A stretch of 64,000 nucleotides of DNA, taken from NCBI RefSeq assembly GCF_002097715.1, contig NZ_CP020739.1, forward strand, positions 577,160 to 641,159, written 5' to 3'. Both the position numbers and the translations under genes were made by a program. The stretch's first letter is position 1. The number at the start of each line of letters is the position of its first letter. This document shows, piece after piece, positions 31,714-41,581 of this stretch. Source of the DNA: Burkholderia ubonensis subsp. mesacidophila. GTDB lineage: Bacteria; Pseudomonadota; Gammaproteobacteria; Burkholderiales; Burkholderiaceae. Under the pieces are notes generated by a model that had not been told where the DNA came from, did no database searches, and worked only from the letters and a program-made list of their open reading frames with translations.

Positions 31714-33417
31714 TCACTTTTCCGCCGAGAACGCGTCCGACAGCTGACGCGCCCGTTTCACGTCGTCGCCGTGCAGGTAGATCGACGTGGTCGAGATCGA
31801 CGCGTGACGCAGATTATCGCGCACGGTCGTCAGCTCGGCGCCGCGCGCGAGCGCGTGGGTCGCGTGCGTGTGGCGCATCCAGTGCGGGCTGGCTTGCCGC
31901 AGCTTCGCGGCGAGCGCCGGGTTGTCCGCGTCGACGAGGCCGGCCGTCTGCCCGAAGAAGCGCTGCAGCACTTTCCAAAGCCGCACGCTGGTGATCGCGG
32001 CGTCGCCGTCCTCGGTCAGGCTCGGGATCAGCGGCGTATCGGGCCGCCAGCGGCTCGGCGTGACCGGCAGGCGGCGCGCGACCAGATGGCGGTCGAGCGC
32101 CGCCCGGGCCAGCGGCGGCAACGCGACCCTGGCCGCCTTGCGCCCCTTCCCGACGACCTTGATCCACGGATCGCCGTGCGCATCGGTCTCGATGTCGCCG
32201 AGCGTCGCGCCGACCAGCTCGCTCGCGCGCAACCCCGTCGCATAGCCGAAGTCCAGGATGAAACGCAGCCGCTGCGCCGCCGCCGGCTCCCAGCCGTACG
32301 ACCATTCGAGCCCGTCGGCAATCGTCCTGACGAGCAGCCACTCCCCTTCGGTAAACGCATGCGACGTGTCGAGCACAATCGACCGGCGCGTATCGCGCAC
32401 CTTGACGCCGGCGAACGGATTCGCGAGCAGATAGCGCTGCTCGATCAGCCAGCGGAACAGCGCGCCCAGCACGGACAGCGTGTACGCGGCCGAGCGCGCC
32501 GACAGGCCGCCGGAGAACGGGCGCCAGTCGGCCGCGCCGCGCGGCCGGACCGGCCCGATCCAGCGTTCGGCCGGCGTCGGGCGGCGCAGGAACGCGCGGT
32601 ACGCGACCGCGTCCTCGGTGGTCAGCGACGACAGTGCGCGGCCGCGCTCGACGATCGCCCACAGGATCAGCCGCTCCGCTTCCTTCCGGTACGCGCGCCG
32701 GGTCGCCGTCGATTCGTGCAGCGACAGCCACGCCTGCACCGCCTGGTAGTCGTTGTCCGCGTCGAGCGTGCAGGTGGCGCGCGGCGCGCGGAAGGTCCCG
32801 GCCGACCCGTCGACTTCGTGCGGCAACCGGAGCTGTTCCCACGGGACGATGCCGCTCGGCGGCGACACCGCGACGAGCGCCCGCGCGCGCGCCGTCAGTT
32901 CCGGATGCGCGGCGAAGAATGCCTCGATGCGGCGTGCGCTGGTCAGGCCGAGCCCGGGAACCGCCTTCCACCACTGGCGACGGCGCGGAATCCGCACGGT
33001 GAGATCGGCCAGCGTCGCAATGCCATGCGCCCGCAGCGCAGCGACCGCCCGGGCGGGCAGCCAGTCGTCGACCGCATCGCCGATGTGCGGCGACGGCGCG
33101 CGCGCATGCCGCAGGATCTCGATCGCTTCGGCGACCGCTTTTGCTTCCCGTAAACGCTCACCTTCGGGGTGCGCCAGCACGTCCGCGAGATCGGGCCGGC
33201 GCGCTGATTGCGCGGCGCGCACGAGGCGGCGGCGAATGCCGCCGAGCACACCGCGCGCCGAGCGCCGTGCGCCCAGCCGGTCCGGCAGGTAGCGTTCCAC
33301 CGCGTGACGGACGGTCATCCCGGCATACCACGCGCGCAGCGCGGCAAGCTCGTCGGCATCGGGAAAGCCGGCGGGAGCGGGTTCGGTCGGGCGTGGCGGG
33401 AACGGGAGCGGGTTCAT
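31714..33417 (-). CDS. Tyrosine recombinase / integrase with DUF3701-type N-terminal region
   Basis: A 567-aa protein. The catalytic half (about 330-567) shows the tyrosine-recombinase residues: Arg in 'GYATGLRASELVG', Lys in 'VVGKGRKAARV', the H-x-x-R box 'HWMRHTHATH', and the nucleophile region 'SISTTSIYLHGDD'. A SAM-like core-binding domain precedes it. The N-terminal about 190 residues contain a helix-hairpin-helix-like stretch 'AVPGLGLTSARRIEAFFAAH' typical of the DUF3701 region found with this integrase class in Burkholderia and relatives. No attachment site, tRNA gene or excisionase is visible nearby, so it is either an orphan chromosomal recombinase or a relic of an element. ATG at 33417 is chosen over an upstream one because the AT-rich extension lacks coding character. 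Confidence 0.9.
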   Translation of the reverse strand: MNPLPFPPRPTEPAPAGFPDADELAALRAWYAGMTVRHAVERYLPDRLGARRSARGVLGGIRRRLVRAAQSARRPDLADVLAHPEGERLREAKAVAEAIEILRHARAPSPHIGDAVDDWLPARAVAALRAHGIATLADLTVRIPRRRQWWKAVPGLGLTSARRIEAFFAAHPELTARARALVAVSPPSGIVPWEQLRLPHEVDGSAGTFRAPRATCTLDADNDYQAVQAWLSLHESTATRRAYRKEAERLILWAIVERGRALSSLTTEDAVAYRAFLRRPTPAERWIGPVRPRGAADWRPFSGGLSARSAAYTLSVLGALFRWLIEQRYLLANPFAGVKVRDTRRSIVLDTSHAFTEGEWLLVRTIADGLEWSYGWEPAAAQRLRFILDFGYATGLRASELVGATLGDIETDAHGDPWIKVVGKGRKAARVALPPLARAALDRHLVARRLPVTPSRWRPDTPLIPSLTEDGDAAITSVRLWKVLQRFFGQTAGLVDADNPALAAKLRQASPHWMRHTHATHALARGAELTTVRDNLRHASISTTSIYLHGDDVKRARQLSDAFSAEK

Positions 33418-33679
33418 TCCGTCAGTGTGGCATAAAAATGATCGCATTAAGATAACTTTCATTATCTTGATGAATCGATTTTCATCCAAAACATACCCAC
33501 ACGAAAATACGCGTCACATCGGCGCTGTCGCGCGATCCGGTTCCTGCCGGCATTTTCGATCCGGATGCCCGGATTTCCGGGCTCAAGGCATCGGATACCG
33601 ACTGCCGGATGCGTCAGAATGAATCACCCGCGCAAAGCAGGCGCGTCACGAATCAACCGACCGCCAAGGCAGGCGACAC

Positions 33680-34153
33680 ATGAAACCGGGCGCTTCGATC
33701 GGAATCCTCTGGGCAGCGTTGTGCGCCGCCATCGGCTCGACATGGGTGGAACTGCTGTTGTGGTGGCTCCACGGCGACGACGCCATTCGGAACCTGTATC
33801 GCGACGCGCGCCTCACGGCCGCCATCGTCATGGGCCGACGCGTGCTTGGGCCGCCCGCCGGCTTCGAGCCGCTCGTCATGGGCATGGCGACGCTCGTGCA
33901 TTTTTCTCTCTCGCTCGCCTACACCGCCGTGCTGGCGGTGGCGATTCGCCGTCTGTCGCTTCGGCCTGCGCTGCTCGTGGGGGCCGTGTTCGGGCTTCTT
34001 CTCTACGTAATCAACCTGTACGGTTTCACCGGAATCTTCCCGTGGTTCATTCCGGTTCGCGGCGCCATCACGCTGGCGGCCCATCTGACATTCGGGATCA
34101 TGGCGGCGGCAACCTACCGGCTTGCCGGATGGTCGACACGGCGTCGGTTGTGA
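33680..34153 (+). CDS. Small integral membrane protein
   Basis: A 157-aa protein with four predicted transmembrane helices: about 7-30 ('IGILWAALCAAIGSTWVELL'), 65-90, 95-117 and 125-148. A short polar loop after the first helix contains 'GDDAIRNLYRDARLTAAIVMG'. No catalytic motif is evident. Proteins of this kind are common in Burkholderia and are annotated simply as membrane proteins. It stands alone between the oppositely oriented recombinase and the 3' end of the adhesin gene. Codon positions are GC-biased as in neighbouring real genes, which supports it as genuine. Confidence 0.7.
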   Translation: MKPGASIGILWAALCAAIGSTWVELLLWWLHGDDAIRNLYRDARLTAAIVMGRRVLGPPAGFEPLVMGMATLVHFSLSLAYTAVLAVAIRRLSLRPALLVGAVFGLLLYVINLYGFTGIFPWFIPVRGAITLAAHLTFGIMAAATYRLAGWSTRRRL

Positions 34154-34207
34154 CGGGGCCCCGGACGAGGACCGAATGGTCCTGCGCCGGGCGCGTTTGT
34201 TACCTTG

Positions 34208-37200
34208 TTACCACTGGTACGAGACACCTCCGCCGTATGTGCTGCCCTGCCCGCTCATGCCGACGCCGAGCTTCGCCTTCAGGTTGTCGGAGAATCGGAC
34301 GGACACACCGATTGCCGATGCCGAATAGCCTTGATAGCTGCCTGCCCCGATCCCGACCGCAATCGTCTTGCCGGGATCGACTTCCGGGATCATCGTCAAT
34401 GCGGTGGCGGCCGCCACGCCCGAATAGGCACGGCGAGCAGCTTGATTGACGCTCGATTGCACGTCCCTGAGCTGATTCATGTTCGCCGCGTCGGTGCCGT
34501 CAATCCCCGGTGCGACGTTCGTGAGCCGACGTTCATGGCCCGGCGAACCGAATGACACCGTGTTCGGCTCGGACGCTACCGAGTTCGCGCCGATCGCCAC
34601 CGCATTCGGCGCCGATGCCGTCGAATGGGCGCCCAGCGCGGTCGCGTTCGTACCGGACGCGATCGCCCCCTGGCCGAATGCCGACGACCCGTCTCCCGGC
34701 GCGCTCGCGCCCTGCCCCACCGCCGTGGAACCCCTTCCGGACGCACTCGACGCCTGCCCCAGCGCCGTCGAGTTATCGCCCGATGCATTCGACGCCTGAC
34801 CGAGCGCGGTTGCGTTGGCTCCCGATGCCGACGCCGCGCCACCCACCGCCGTGCTGTTGGCACCCGACGCGTTCGCCGCCGGCCCCACCGATACACCACC
34901 CAAGCTGTTGGCGTGGATTCCGCCGCCGGATATCGCGGTCGACAGCGACGCGAGACTGTCGTTCGTCGTGCTCAACCCGGTTGAAAGCGACGCGATCCCG
35001 CTCTGCGACGTGCTCAAACCGGTCGAAAGCGACGAAATGTTGCTGCTCGTCGTGCTCAGCCCGGTCGACAGGGAACTCACGCTGCTCCGCGTCGAACTCA
35101 GCCCGGTCGACAAGGAACTCAGGCCGCTTTGCGTCGTCGACAGTGCACTTGCCGTCGAAGTTGACAGCGATGCCAGCGCCTGGGTGACGGCGTTCATCTG
35201 CGACCCGTTCACCGCGTCGGTCGACGTCGCGGAAATCCGCCCCGCCGCGACGTTGATGATCTGGCGTTCGGCCCCCGGTGCGCCGACGCTCACCACGCTT
35301 GTCGGCAGACCACCCGCGAACGAATACGTCTGACCGGCAATGGGGGCGCTGCCGACCGGACTTGCAATCGCGGTAACGCTGCCCGAGCCCAGCGCGACAT
35401 CATTTGCATTGCTTGCGATTGCATTGGCGCCCAACGCGATCGCGCCCCCTGCTGCCGCCGTGGAGGTATTGCCGAGGGCCAGCGAGCCCGTTCCCGTCGC
35501 AACGTTCGCGTTGCCGAGCGCCACGGCGCCCTGGCCGTTCGCCGAGTTGTTCGCGCCCAATGCGACCGCGCCGGTGCCCGTTGCGACGTTCGGATCGCCG
35601 ATCGCCACCGCTCCGTCCCCGCTCGCCGTATTTGCAACGCCGATCGACACCGATTGCCCGCCTGTCGCGACCGCGGTTCGGCCGATCGCCACCGCGCCGC
35701 CTGTCGACGCGTTCGCGTTATCGCCCATGGCAATGCTGCTCGCGCCCGAGGCTGTGGCCGCCGGGCCGACGGCGATCGCGTTCGTCCCGAGCGCCTGGCT
35801 GTCAGGCTGCGTCGAGTTGGTGTGGAAGTACTTCGTTCCGCCGCCGTTGACTGCGGTCGACAGCGAACTCAACCCGGTGGACAGCGAAGAGATGTTGCTG
35901 CTTGCGGTGCTCAGGCCCGTCGAGGTCGAGGTCGACAGTGATGCGACTGAGCTGGTCGTTGACGAGAGACCCGTCGACAGCGAATTGATGCCGGTCGACG
36001 TGGAAGTCGACAGTGATGCGATCGAGCTGGTTGCTGAGCTGATGCCCGTCGAGGTCGAGGTGGACAGCGACACCACCGCGCTGTTGGTCGACGACAAGCC
36101 AGTGGACAGCGAATTGACACCGCTTTGCGCCGTGCTGATGCCGGTCGATGTCGAAGTCGACAGCGATGTGATCGAACTGTTCGCCGAACTGATGCCCGTC
36201 GAGGCCGACGTGGACAGCGACGCGACCGAGCTGTTGGTCGACGACAAGCCAGTGGACAGCGAATTGACACCGCTTTGCGCCGTGCTGATTCCGGTCGAGG
36301 CCGACGTAGACAGCGATGCAACCGAGCTGTTGGTTGACGACAGACCCGTCGACAACGAACCGATGCCGGTCGACGTCGAGGTCGACAACGACGCGATCGA
36401 ACTGTTCGCCGAACTGATGCCTGTCGAAGCCGACGTGGACAGCGATGCAACCGCGCTATTGGTTGACGACAGGCCGGTGGACAGCGAATTGACGCCGCTT
36501 TGTGCGGTGCTGATGCCGGTCGACGTGGACGTCGACAATGACCCGATCGAACTGTTCGCCGAACTGATGCCTGTCGAAGCCGACGTGGACAGCGAAGCGA
36601 CCGAGCTGTTGGTCGACGACAAGCCAGTGGACAGCGAGTTGACGCCACTTTGCGCCGTGCTGATGCCTGTCGACGTGGACGTCGACAACGACGAGATTGA
36701 GCTGTTCGCCGAGCTGATGCCCGTCGAGGCCGACGTGGACAACGATGCAACCGAACTGTTGGTCGACGAGAGACCGGTGGACAGCGAGTTGACGCCACTT
36801 TGCGCCGTGCTGATACCGGTCGACGTGGACGTCGACAACGACGAGATCGAGCTGTTCGCCGAACTGATGCCCGTCGAGGCCGACGTGGACAACGATGCAA
36901 CCGAACTGTTGGTCGACGAGAGACCGGTGGACAGCGAGTTGACGCCACTTTGCGCCGTGCTGATACCGGTCGACGTGGACGTCGACAACGACGAGATCGA
37001 GCTGTTCGCCGAACTGATGCCCGTCGAGGCCGACGTGGACAACGATGCAACCGAACTATTGGTCGACGAGAGACCGGTGGACAGCGAATTGACACCGCTT
37101 TGCGCCGTGCTGATGCCGGTCGACGTGGACGTCGACAACGACGAGATCGAGCTGTTCGCCGAGCTGATGCCCGTCGAGGCCGACGTGGACAGCGATGCAA

Positions 37201-40200
37201 CCGAACTGTTGGTCGACGAGAGACCGGTGGACAGCGAGTTGACGCCACTTTGCGCCGTGCTGATGCCGGTCGAGGTGGAAGTCGACAGCGACGCAACCGC
37301 GCTATTGGTCGACGACAGACCTGTCGACAGCGACGATATCGAAGTCGTAGCCGAGTCGAGCTTCGACGCAACCGCGTACAGCTGGCTGCCGTTGATCGCT
37401 TCGGTACTGGCAGCCGTGACCTGACCGGCTGCGACGTTGGTGATCTGGCGTTCCGCACCCGGCGTGCCGACGCTCACGACCCCCACGGGCGCGCTGCCGG
37501 CGAATGCGCCGAATGTAGTCGCGCCGACCACCGCGCTGCTAGTCGGGTTGGCCACGGCCGTTGCCGAGTTCGCGCCGAGCGCGACCGAGTCGTTGGTCGA
37601 GGCGGCCGCGCCCTTGCCGATCGCAACGGCGTCGGCGCCCGTCGCGACGCTGTCCGCGCCCGTCGAATTCGCGTGGACGTACTTGATGCCGTTCGCGTTG
37701 ATGTTGTCGATCGCCGAGCCGACGCTATTGTTTGTCGTCGTCGTGCCGTTCGCGTTGTACGTCGTGTACGACGGCGCGGAGATCGCGCCCGTCGCCGGGT
37801 TGTACGCCGCGCCGCCGCCGAGCGCCGCAGCAGTGCTGCTGCCGAGGTTGTTGGTCGTGGTCGTGATCGTCGACAGGCCCGTCGACAGCGAGCTGATGCC
37901 GGTCGACGTAGAAGTCGACAACGAGGCGATCGAGCTATTGGCCGAACTGATACCGGTCGAGGCCGAGGTGGACAACGACGCTACTGAACTGTTGGTCGAC
38001 GACAGGCCGGTCGACAGCGAGTTGACACCGCTTTGTGCCGTGCTGATGCCGGTCGACGTGGACGACGACAACGATGTGATCGAGCTGTTCGCCGAGCTGA
38101 TGCCCGTCGAGGCCGAGGTGGACAGCGATGCAACCGAGCTGTTGGTCGATGACAGACCGGTGGACAGCGAATTGACGCCGCTTTGTGCCGTACTGATGCC
38201 GGTCGATGTGGAAGTCGACAGCGAAGCAGCCGTGCTATTGGTCGACGACAAGCCGGTCGACAGCGAATTGACACCACTTTGTGCCGTACTGATGCCGGTT
38301 GACGTGGAAGACGACAACGAGGCGATCGAGCTGTTCGCCGAGCTGATGCCCGTCGAGGCCGAGGTGGACAGCGATGCGACCGAGCTGTTGGTCGATGACA
38401 GACCGGTCGACAGCGAATTGACACCGCTTTGTGCCGTGCTGATTCCGGTCGAGGTGGAAGTCGACAGCGAAGCAACCGTGCTATTGGTCGACGACAAGCC
38501 GGTCGACAGCGAATTGACACCACTTTGTGCCGTGCTGATGCCGGTCGACGTGGAAGTCGACAACGACGCGATCGAGCCATTCGCCGAACTGATGCCTGTC
38601 GAAGCCGAGGTGGACAACGACGTAACTGAACTGTTGGTCGACGACAAGCCAGTGGACAGCGAATTGACACCGCTTTGCACAGTACTGATGCCCGTCGACG
38701 TGGATGATGACAGCGATGTGATCGAGCTGTTTGTAGAGCTGATGCCCGTCGACGTCGAAGTCGACAGCGAAGCAACCGAACTATTGGTCGACGACAGGCC
38801 GGTGGACAGCGAATTGACACCGCTTTGCGCCGTACTGATGCCGGTCGACGTGGAAGATGACAGCGACGTGATCGAGCTGTTGGCCGAACTGATGCCTGTC
38901 GAAGCCGACGTGGACAACGAAGCGACCGAGCTATTGGTCGACGACAGGCCGGTGGACAGCGAGTTGACACCGCTTTGTGCCGTACTGATGCCCGTCGACG
39001 TCGAAGTCGACAGTGACGCAATCGAGCTGTTCGCCGAACTGATGCCCGTCGAAGCCGACGTGGACAGCGATGCAACGGAACTATTGGTCGACGACAAACC
39101 GGTCGACGTAGAAGTCGAAAGCGTATTGATCGCCTGAACGGTTGCAAAAAGCTGCGAGCCGTTCACTGCGTCGGTGCTCGACGCCGTCAGGCTTCCGGCC
39201 GCAACGTTCGTGATCTGCCGCTCGGCTCCCGCGGCGCCGACGCTCACGACGCTGGCCGGCGCAGTGCCGGCGAACGTATAGGACGCTCCACCGATCGTTG
39301 CGCCCGGCGTCGCATTGGGCGCCGCGGTCACGGAGCTCGAACCCAGCGACACGTCATTCGCGTTATACGCCACTGCGCCGGCGCCGAGCGCCACACCGCC
39401 GTTGGCCACCGCGGTCGACGCATTGCCAAGCGCAATCGCGCCCGTGCCGGTTGCCATGTTCGAATTGCCGAGCGCGACCGCGCCCTGCCCGTTCGCCACG
39501 TTGTTGGCGCCGATCGCAACCGCCCCGGTCCCGGTTGCCGTGTTGGGATCGCCGATCGCAACCGCACCGTTGCCGCTCGCCGTCTGCTGGCTGCCGATCG
39601 CGACCGCGCCCGTGCCGCTACTGGCGCTCGACTGGTAGCCGATCGCGGTCGCCCCCGTACCGGCGGACGCAGCAACCACGTTCGAATCGCCGATCGCGAC
39701 CGAAGACGACGCGCCGGCGGATGCACCCGATCCCAGCGCGACCGCCTTGGCGGCCGAGCTCGCCGCGCCGCCGATCGCGATCGAGCCGGTGCCGTTCGCG
39801 ACCGCCGCATTGCCGACCGACACGGTGTTCTGGCCGCTCGCCGTCGCGGCATGCCCGAACGCCACGGCCGATTGCTCGGACGTTCCGGATGTGATGCCCG
39901 AATTGGCCGCCGATTGCGCGCCGATTGCAATGTCGCCCTGCCCGCTGGCTTTCGCAAGCGCGCCCACTGCGAAGGTGTCCATCGCCGACGCGACCGCGCC
40001 GATCCCGAACGCGACCGCACCTTGACCCGACGCGGTCGCATACACGCCAACCGCGACCGCCCCGGCTCCACTCGCATTCGCGCCCCAGCCGAATGCCTGC
40101 GACGCCCAGCCGTTCGCATGCGCGTCGCAGCCCATCGCTGTCGTTTGCAGTCCGTATGCAGTCGTGCCTGCGATTCCGTTGGCGCTCTGCTGGACATTGC

Positions 40201-40687
40201 CGGTCACGCTGTTGTTCGCGGTGTAGCCTTGCATTCCGGTCGTTTGTCCGGCGCCTGCGTTCGTCGGCGTGTCGTAGCTCGTTGCGGAGTTCTGAACGCC
40301 GAAGCCGTAGATGCCGCCGGTGAAATTCGCCCCCGTACCGTAAACGCCGGCTACGGTGAATGGCCCTGACGTCAATCTGTTGCAATCCCCGTCGCCCACC
40401 ATCGCGATCGAGTTTGCCGACGCCGTCGCGCCAAGCCCTCCGGCACTTCCCCCCGCATGCGCGGTACCGGCACTGTTAGTCGAGACGCCGTTATCCGACA
40501 CCGTAATCGCCGCGTAGGCACTGGACGACAGCACCAACGTCGCAAGCAGCGACACCGTGCTCCCGACGGCCGCCACCAGGCCGGTTCCCCGCGACGCGCT
40601 GCCAGGCGAATTTCCGGATGACCGTTCGGAAACGACCACAATCTGGCCCCTCGACCTGTTCCAGACTTTTCTATATATCTTGTTCAT
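34208..40687 (-). CDS. Trimeric autotransporter adhesin (YadA/Hia type, BpaC-like)
   Basis: A 2159-aa surface adhesin. The N-terminus 'MNKIYRKVWNRSRGQIVVVS' is the extended signal peptide region (ESPR), followed by a hydrophobic core and cleavage near AYAA. Head repeats of the type AxGxxAVAIG occur at about 200-455, 1000-1045, 1620-1765 and 1930-2050. Necks of the form 'GAERQITNVAAG' with 'STDAVNGSQL' end three of the heads. Two long stalk arrays, about 520-940 and 1100-1605, use a 50-residue repeat built from 'SLSTSTSTGISTAQSGVNSL'. The last about 90 residues form the YadA anchor, with 'AVGIGAGSYQGYSASAIG' and a terminal aromatic residue, which trimerises as an outer-membrane barrel. Burkholderia BpaC has similar architecture and mediates adherence and serum resistance. 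The long low-complexity plus-strand frames opposite are shadows. Confidence 0.95.
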   Translation of the reverse strand: MNKIYRKVWNRSRGQIVVVSERSSGNSPGSASRGTGLVAAVGSTVSLLATLVLSSSAYAAITVSDNGVSTNSAGTAHAGGSAGGLGATASANSIAMVGDGDCNRLTSGPFTVAGVYGTGANFTGGIYGFGVQNSATSYDTPTNAGAGQTTGMQGYTANNSVTGNVQQSANGIAGTTAYGLQTTAMGCDAHANGWASQAFGWGANASGAGAVAVGVYATASGQGAVAFGIGAVASAMDTFAVGALAKASGQGDIAIGAQSAANSGITSGTSEQSAVAFGHAATASGQNTVSVGNAAVANGTGSIAIGGAASSAAKAVALGSGASAGASSSVAIGDSNVVAASAGTGATAIGYQSSASSGTGAVAIGSQQTASGNGAVAIGDPNTATGTGAVAIGANNVANGQGAVALGNSNMATGTGAIALGNASTAVANGGVALGAGAVAYNANDVSLGSSSVTAAPNATPGATIGGASYTFAGTAPASVVSVGAAGAERQITNVAAGSLTASSTDAVNGSQLFATVQAINTLSTSTSTGLSSTNSSVASLSTSASTGISSANSSIASLSTSTSTGISTAQSGVNSLSTGLSSTNSSVASLSTSASTGISSANSSITSLSSSTSTGISTAQSGVNSLSTGLSSTNSSVASLSTSTSTGISSTNSSITSLSSSTSTGISTVQSGVNSLSTGLSSTNSSVTSLSTSASTGISSANGSIASLSTSTSTGISTAQSGVNSLSTGLSSTNSTVASLSTSTSTGISTAQSGVNSLSTGLSSTNSSVASLSTSASTGISSANSSIASLSSSTSTGISTAQSGVNSLSTGLSSTNSTAASLSTSTSTGISTAQSGVNSLSTGLSSTNSSVASLSTSASTGISSANSSITSLSSSTSTGISTAQSGVNSLSTGLSSTNSSVASLSTSASTGISSANSSIASLSTSTSTGISSLSTGLSTITTTTNNLGSSTAAALGGGAAYNPATGAISAPSYTTYNANGTTTTNNSVGSAIDNINANGIKYVHANSTGADSVATGADAVAIGKGAAASTNDSVALGANSATAVANPTSSAVVGATTFGAFAGSAPVGVVSVGTPGAERQITNVAAGQVTAASTEAINGSQLYAVASKLDSATTSISSLSTGLSSTNSAVASLSTSTSTGISTAQSGVNSLSTGLSSTNSSVASLSTSASTGISSANSSISSLSTSTSTGISTAQSGVNSLSTGLSSTNSSVASLSTSASTGISSANSSISSLSTSTSTGISTAQSGVNSLSTGLSSTNSSVASLSTSASTGISSANSSISSLSTSTSTGISTAQSGVNSLSTGLSSTNSSVASLSTSASTGISSANSSISSLSTSTSTGISTAQSGVNSLSTGLSSTNSSVASLSTSASTGISSANSSIGSLSTSTSTGISTAQSGVNSLSTGLSSTNSAVASLSTSASTGISSANSSIASLSTSTSTGIGSLSTGLSSTNSSVASLSTSASTGISTAQSGVNSLSTGLSSTNSSVASLSTSASTGISSANSSITSLSTSTSTGISTAQSGVNSLSTGLSSTNSAVVSLSTSTSTGISSATSSIASLSTSTSTGINSLSTGLSSTTSSVASLSTSTSTGLSTASSNISSLSTGLSSLSTAVNGGGTKYFHTNSTQPDSQALGTNAIAVGPAATASGASSIAMGDNANASTGGAVAIGRTAVATGGQSVSIGVANTASGDGAVAIGDPNVATGTGAVALGANNSANGQGAVALGNANVATGTGSLALGNTSTAAAGGAIALGANAIASNANDVALGSGSVTAIASPVGSAPIAGQTYSFAGGLPTSVVSVGAPGAERQIINVAAGRISATSTDAVNGSQMNAVTQALASLSTSTASALSTTQSGLSSLSTGLSSTRSSVSSLSTGLSTTSSNISSLSTGLSTSQSGIASLSTGLSTTNDSLASLSTAISGGGIHANSLGGVSVGPAANASGANSTAVGGAASASGANATALGQASNASGDNSTALGQASSASGRGSTAVGQGASAPGDGSSAFGQGAIASGTNATALGAHSTASAPNAVAIGANSVASEPNTVSFGSPGHERRLTNVAPGIDGTDAANMNQLRDVQSSVNQAARRAYSGVAAATALTMIPEVDPGKTIAVGIGAGSYQGYSASAIGVSVRFSDNLKAKLGVGMSGQGSTYGGGVSYQW
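35870..37330 (-). repeat. Second stalk array of the adhesin, 150-bp tandem repeats
   Basis: Within the adhesin gene, units of 150 bp (50 codons) repeat in register; for example the same segment occurs at 36781, 36931 and, with few changes, 37081. From about 36630 to 37250 the copies are nearly identical, while units nearer 35900-36500 are more divergent and some are shortened. Such arrays expand and contract by slippage or recombination, so stalk length is likely variable between isolates. Confidence 0.9.
37865..39130 (-). repeat. First stalk array of the adhesin, related diverged tandem repeats
   Basis: The same stalk motif family as in the downstream array, but the units alternate between full 50-codon and shortened forms (the segment beginning gacagcgaattgacacc recurs at 38164, 38269, 38410, 38509, 38655 and 38811). 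Copies are more diverged than in the second array, suggesting an older expansion. Confidence 0.8.
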
Positions 40688-41257
40688 AATCAGTCACCCA
40701 TCAAAGCAACGATACGCAGTCCAAATTAAACGGCAAACGACATTTCTTCCGATTTATATATTTTGGTGGAACCAGATTCCCTGAACATCAACAACGGACC
40801 CGGCGCACGCCATCCGCAGGTTTCCTCGAACGAAGAACGCCGCGAATCGGATGCCAAATGAGTCAGATCAATCTCATCGTATTTTTCTGGATAGAGACTG
40901 ATCGAGAATCGCCATGACAAGAAAAATCAGCGATCGACCGCCACACATCGCCAACCGGTTCACACAGCTTATATTCGATTCCAAAAAAGTGACACGACTC
41001 GACACCACAGCATTGTTAATTTTATATAAATCGATATCGCCAGATAAAACACGGCACATATTTTTTATTCAATAAAACAAGCCCAGAAATTCATATGACC
41101 ATCTGTATTGGCAAATAAAACATCTCGCCCTGCGAAACCGAATGATTGAAATGCGGACGTCTTTCCTGAAGTGTTTTCGCAGGATCGTGTCGGCCGCCCA
41201 ATTGCCGGCATCCACGTCGAGGTTTCCGGCCTCACCCGGCACGCGTGCGCGCGTCCG
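40688..41257. other. AT-rich intergenic region upstream of the adhesin gene
   Basis: About 570 nt, clearly lower in GC than the flanks. Two short minus-strand frames (40726-40920, 40874-41059) lack convincing starts. The region should carry the adhesin promoter and long 5' leader, and AT-rich DNA of this kind next to a surface gene is a usual target for H-NS-like silencing, notable because an H-NS-like gene follows. No specific operator was identified. Confidence 0.45.
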
Positions 41258-41551
41258 CTACTGCTCGTCGTCCTGGCTCGGAATCAGAAATTGACGCAGA
41301 TCCTGGCCAACCAGCCACTTGGGCACACGCCCCCGTCCCGACCACGTCGCGCCCGTGTGCGGATTCCAGTATTTCGGTGAAACTTTCCGCCCGCGCGGCG
41401 GCGACTTCGCCATTTCACGAACGTCCACACCGCTTTCGGCCAACAGTTCAAGCACTCGCCGGGCGATGCGTTGAGCCTCGTGCTCCCTCGCAATTTCGAT
41501 CTCTTTCTTCAGTAGATCGAATTGCATCATGAGTTCGCTATACGTCTTCAT
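41258..41551 (-). CDS. H-NS-like nucleoid-associated protein
   Basis: A 97-aa protein with the short Burkholderia H-NS-family layout: an N-terminal coiled-coil oligomerisation helix (about 5-45, 'FDLLKKEIEIAREHEAQRIA') and a C-terminal DNA-binding segment 'VSPKYWNPHTGATWSGRGRV' followed by 'PKWLVGQD', which matches the family consensus (Y-x-N-P..G.TW.GRGR.P.W). Such proteins silence AT-rich, often acquired DNA. ATG at 41551 is preferred to the GTG one codon earlier; a GGGGA lies upstream. It is a stand-alone gene downstream of the IclR gene on the same strand, adjacent to the AT-rich region that precedes the adhesin. Confidence 0.92.
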   Translation of the reverse strand: MKTYSELMMQFDLLKKEIEIAREHEAQRIARRVLELLAESGVDVREMAKSPPRGRKVSPKYWNPHTGATWSGRGRVPKWLVGQDLRQFLIPSQDDEQ

Positions 41552-41581
41552 CACGTCCCCTGCTCATCGAATCGAAGCCCA

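Noticed and set aside
36480..37330. Regular repeats considered as a CRISPR array
   Set aside because: The repeats are 150 bp, in frame and coding for the adhesin stalk; there are no 28-37 bp repeats with unique spacers and no cas genes.
35340..39137. Two long plus-strand Asp/Glu/Val-rich frames (694 and 566 aa) opposite the adhesin
   Set aside because: They arise from the reverse complement of repeated Ser/Thr codons in the adhesin stalk; period and boundaries follow the repeat and there is no sensible start region.
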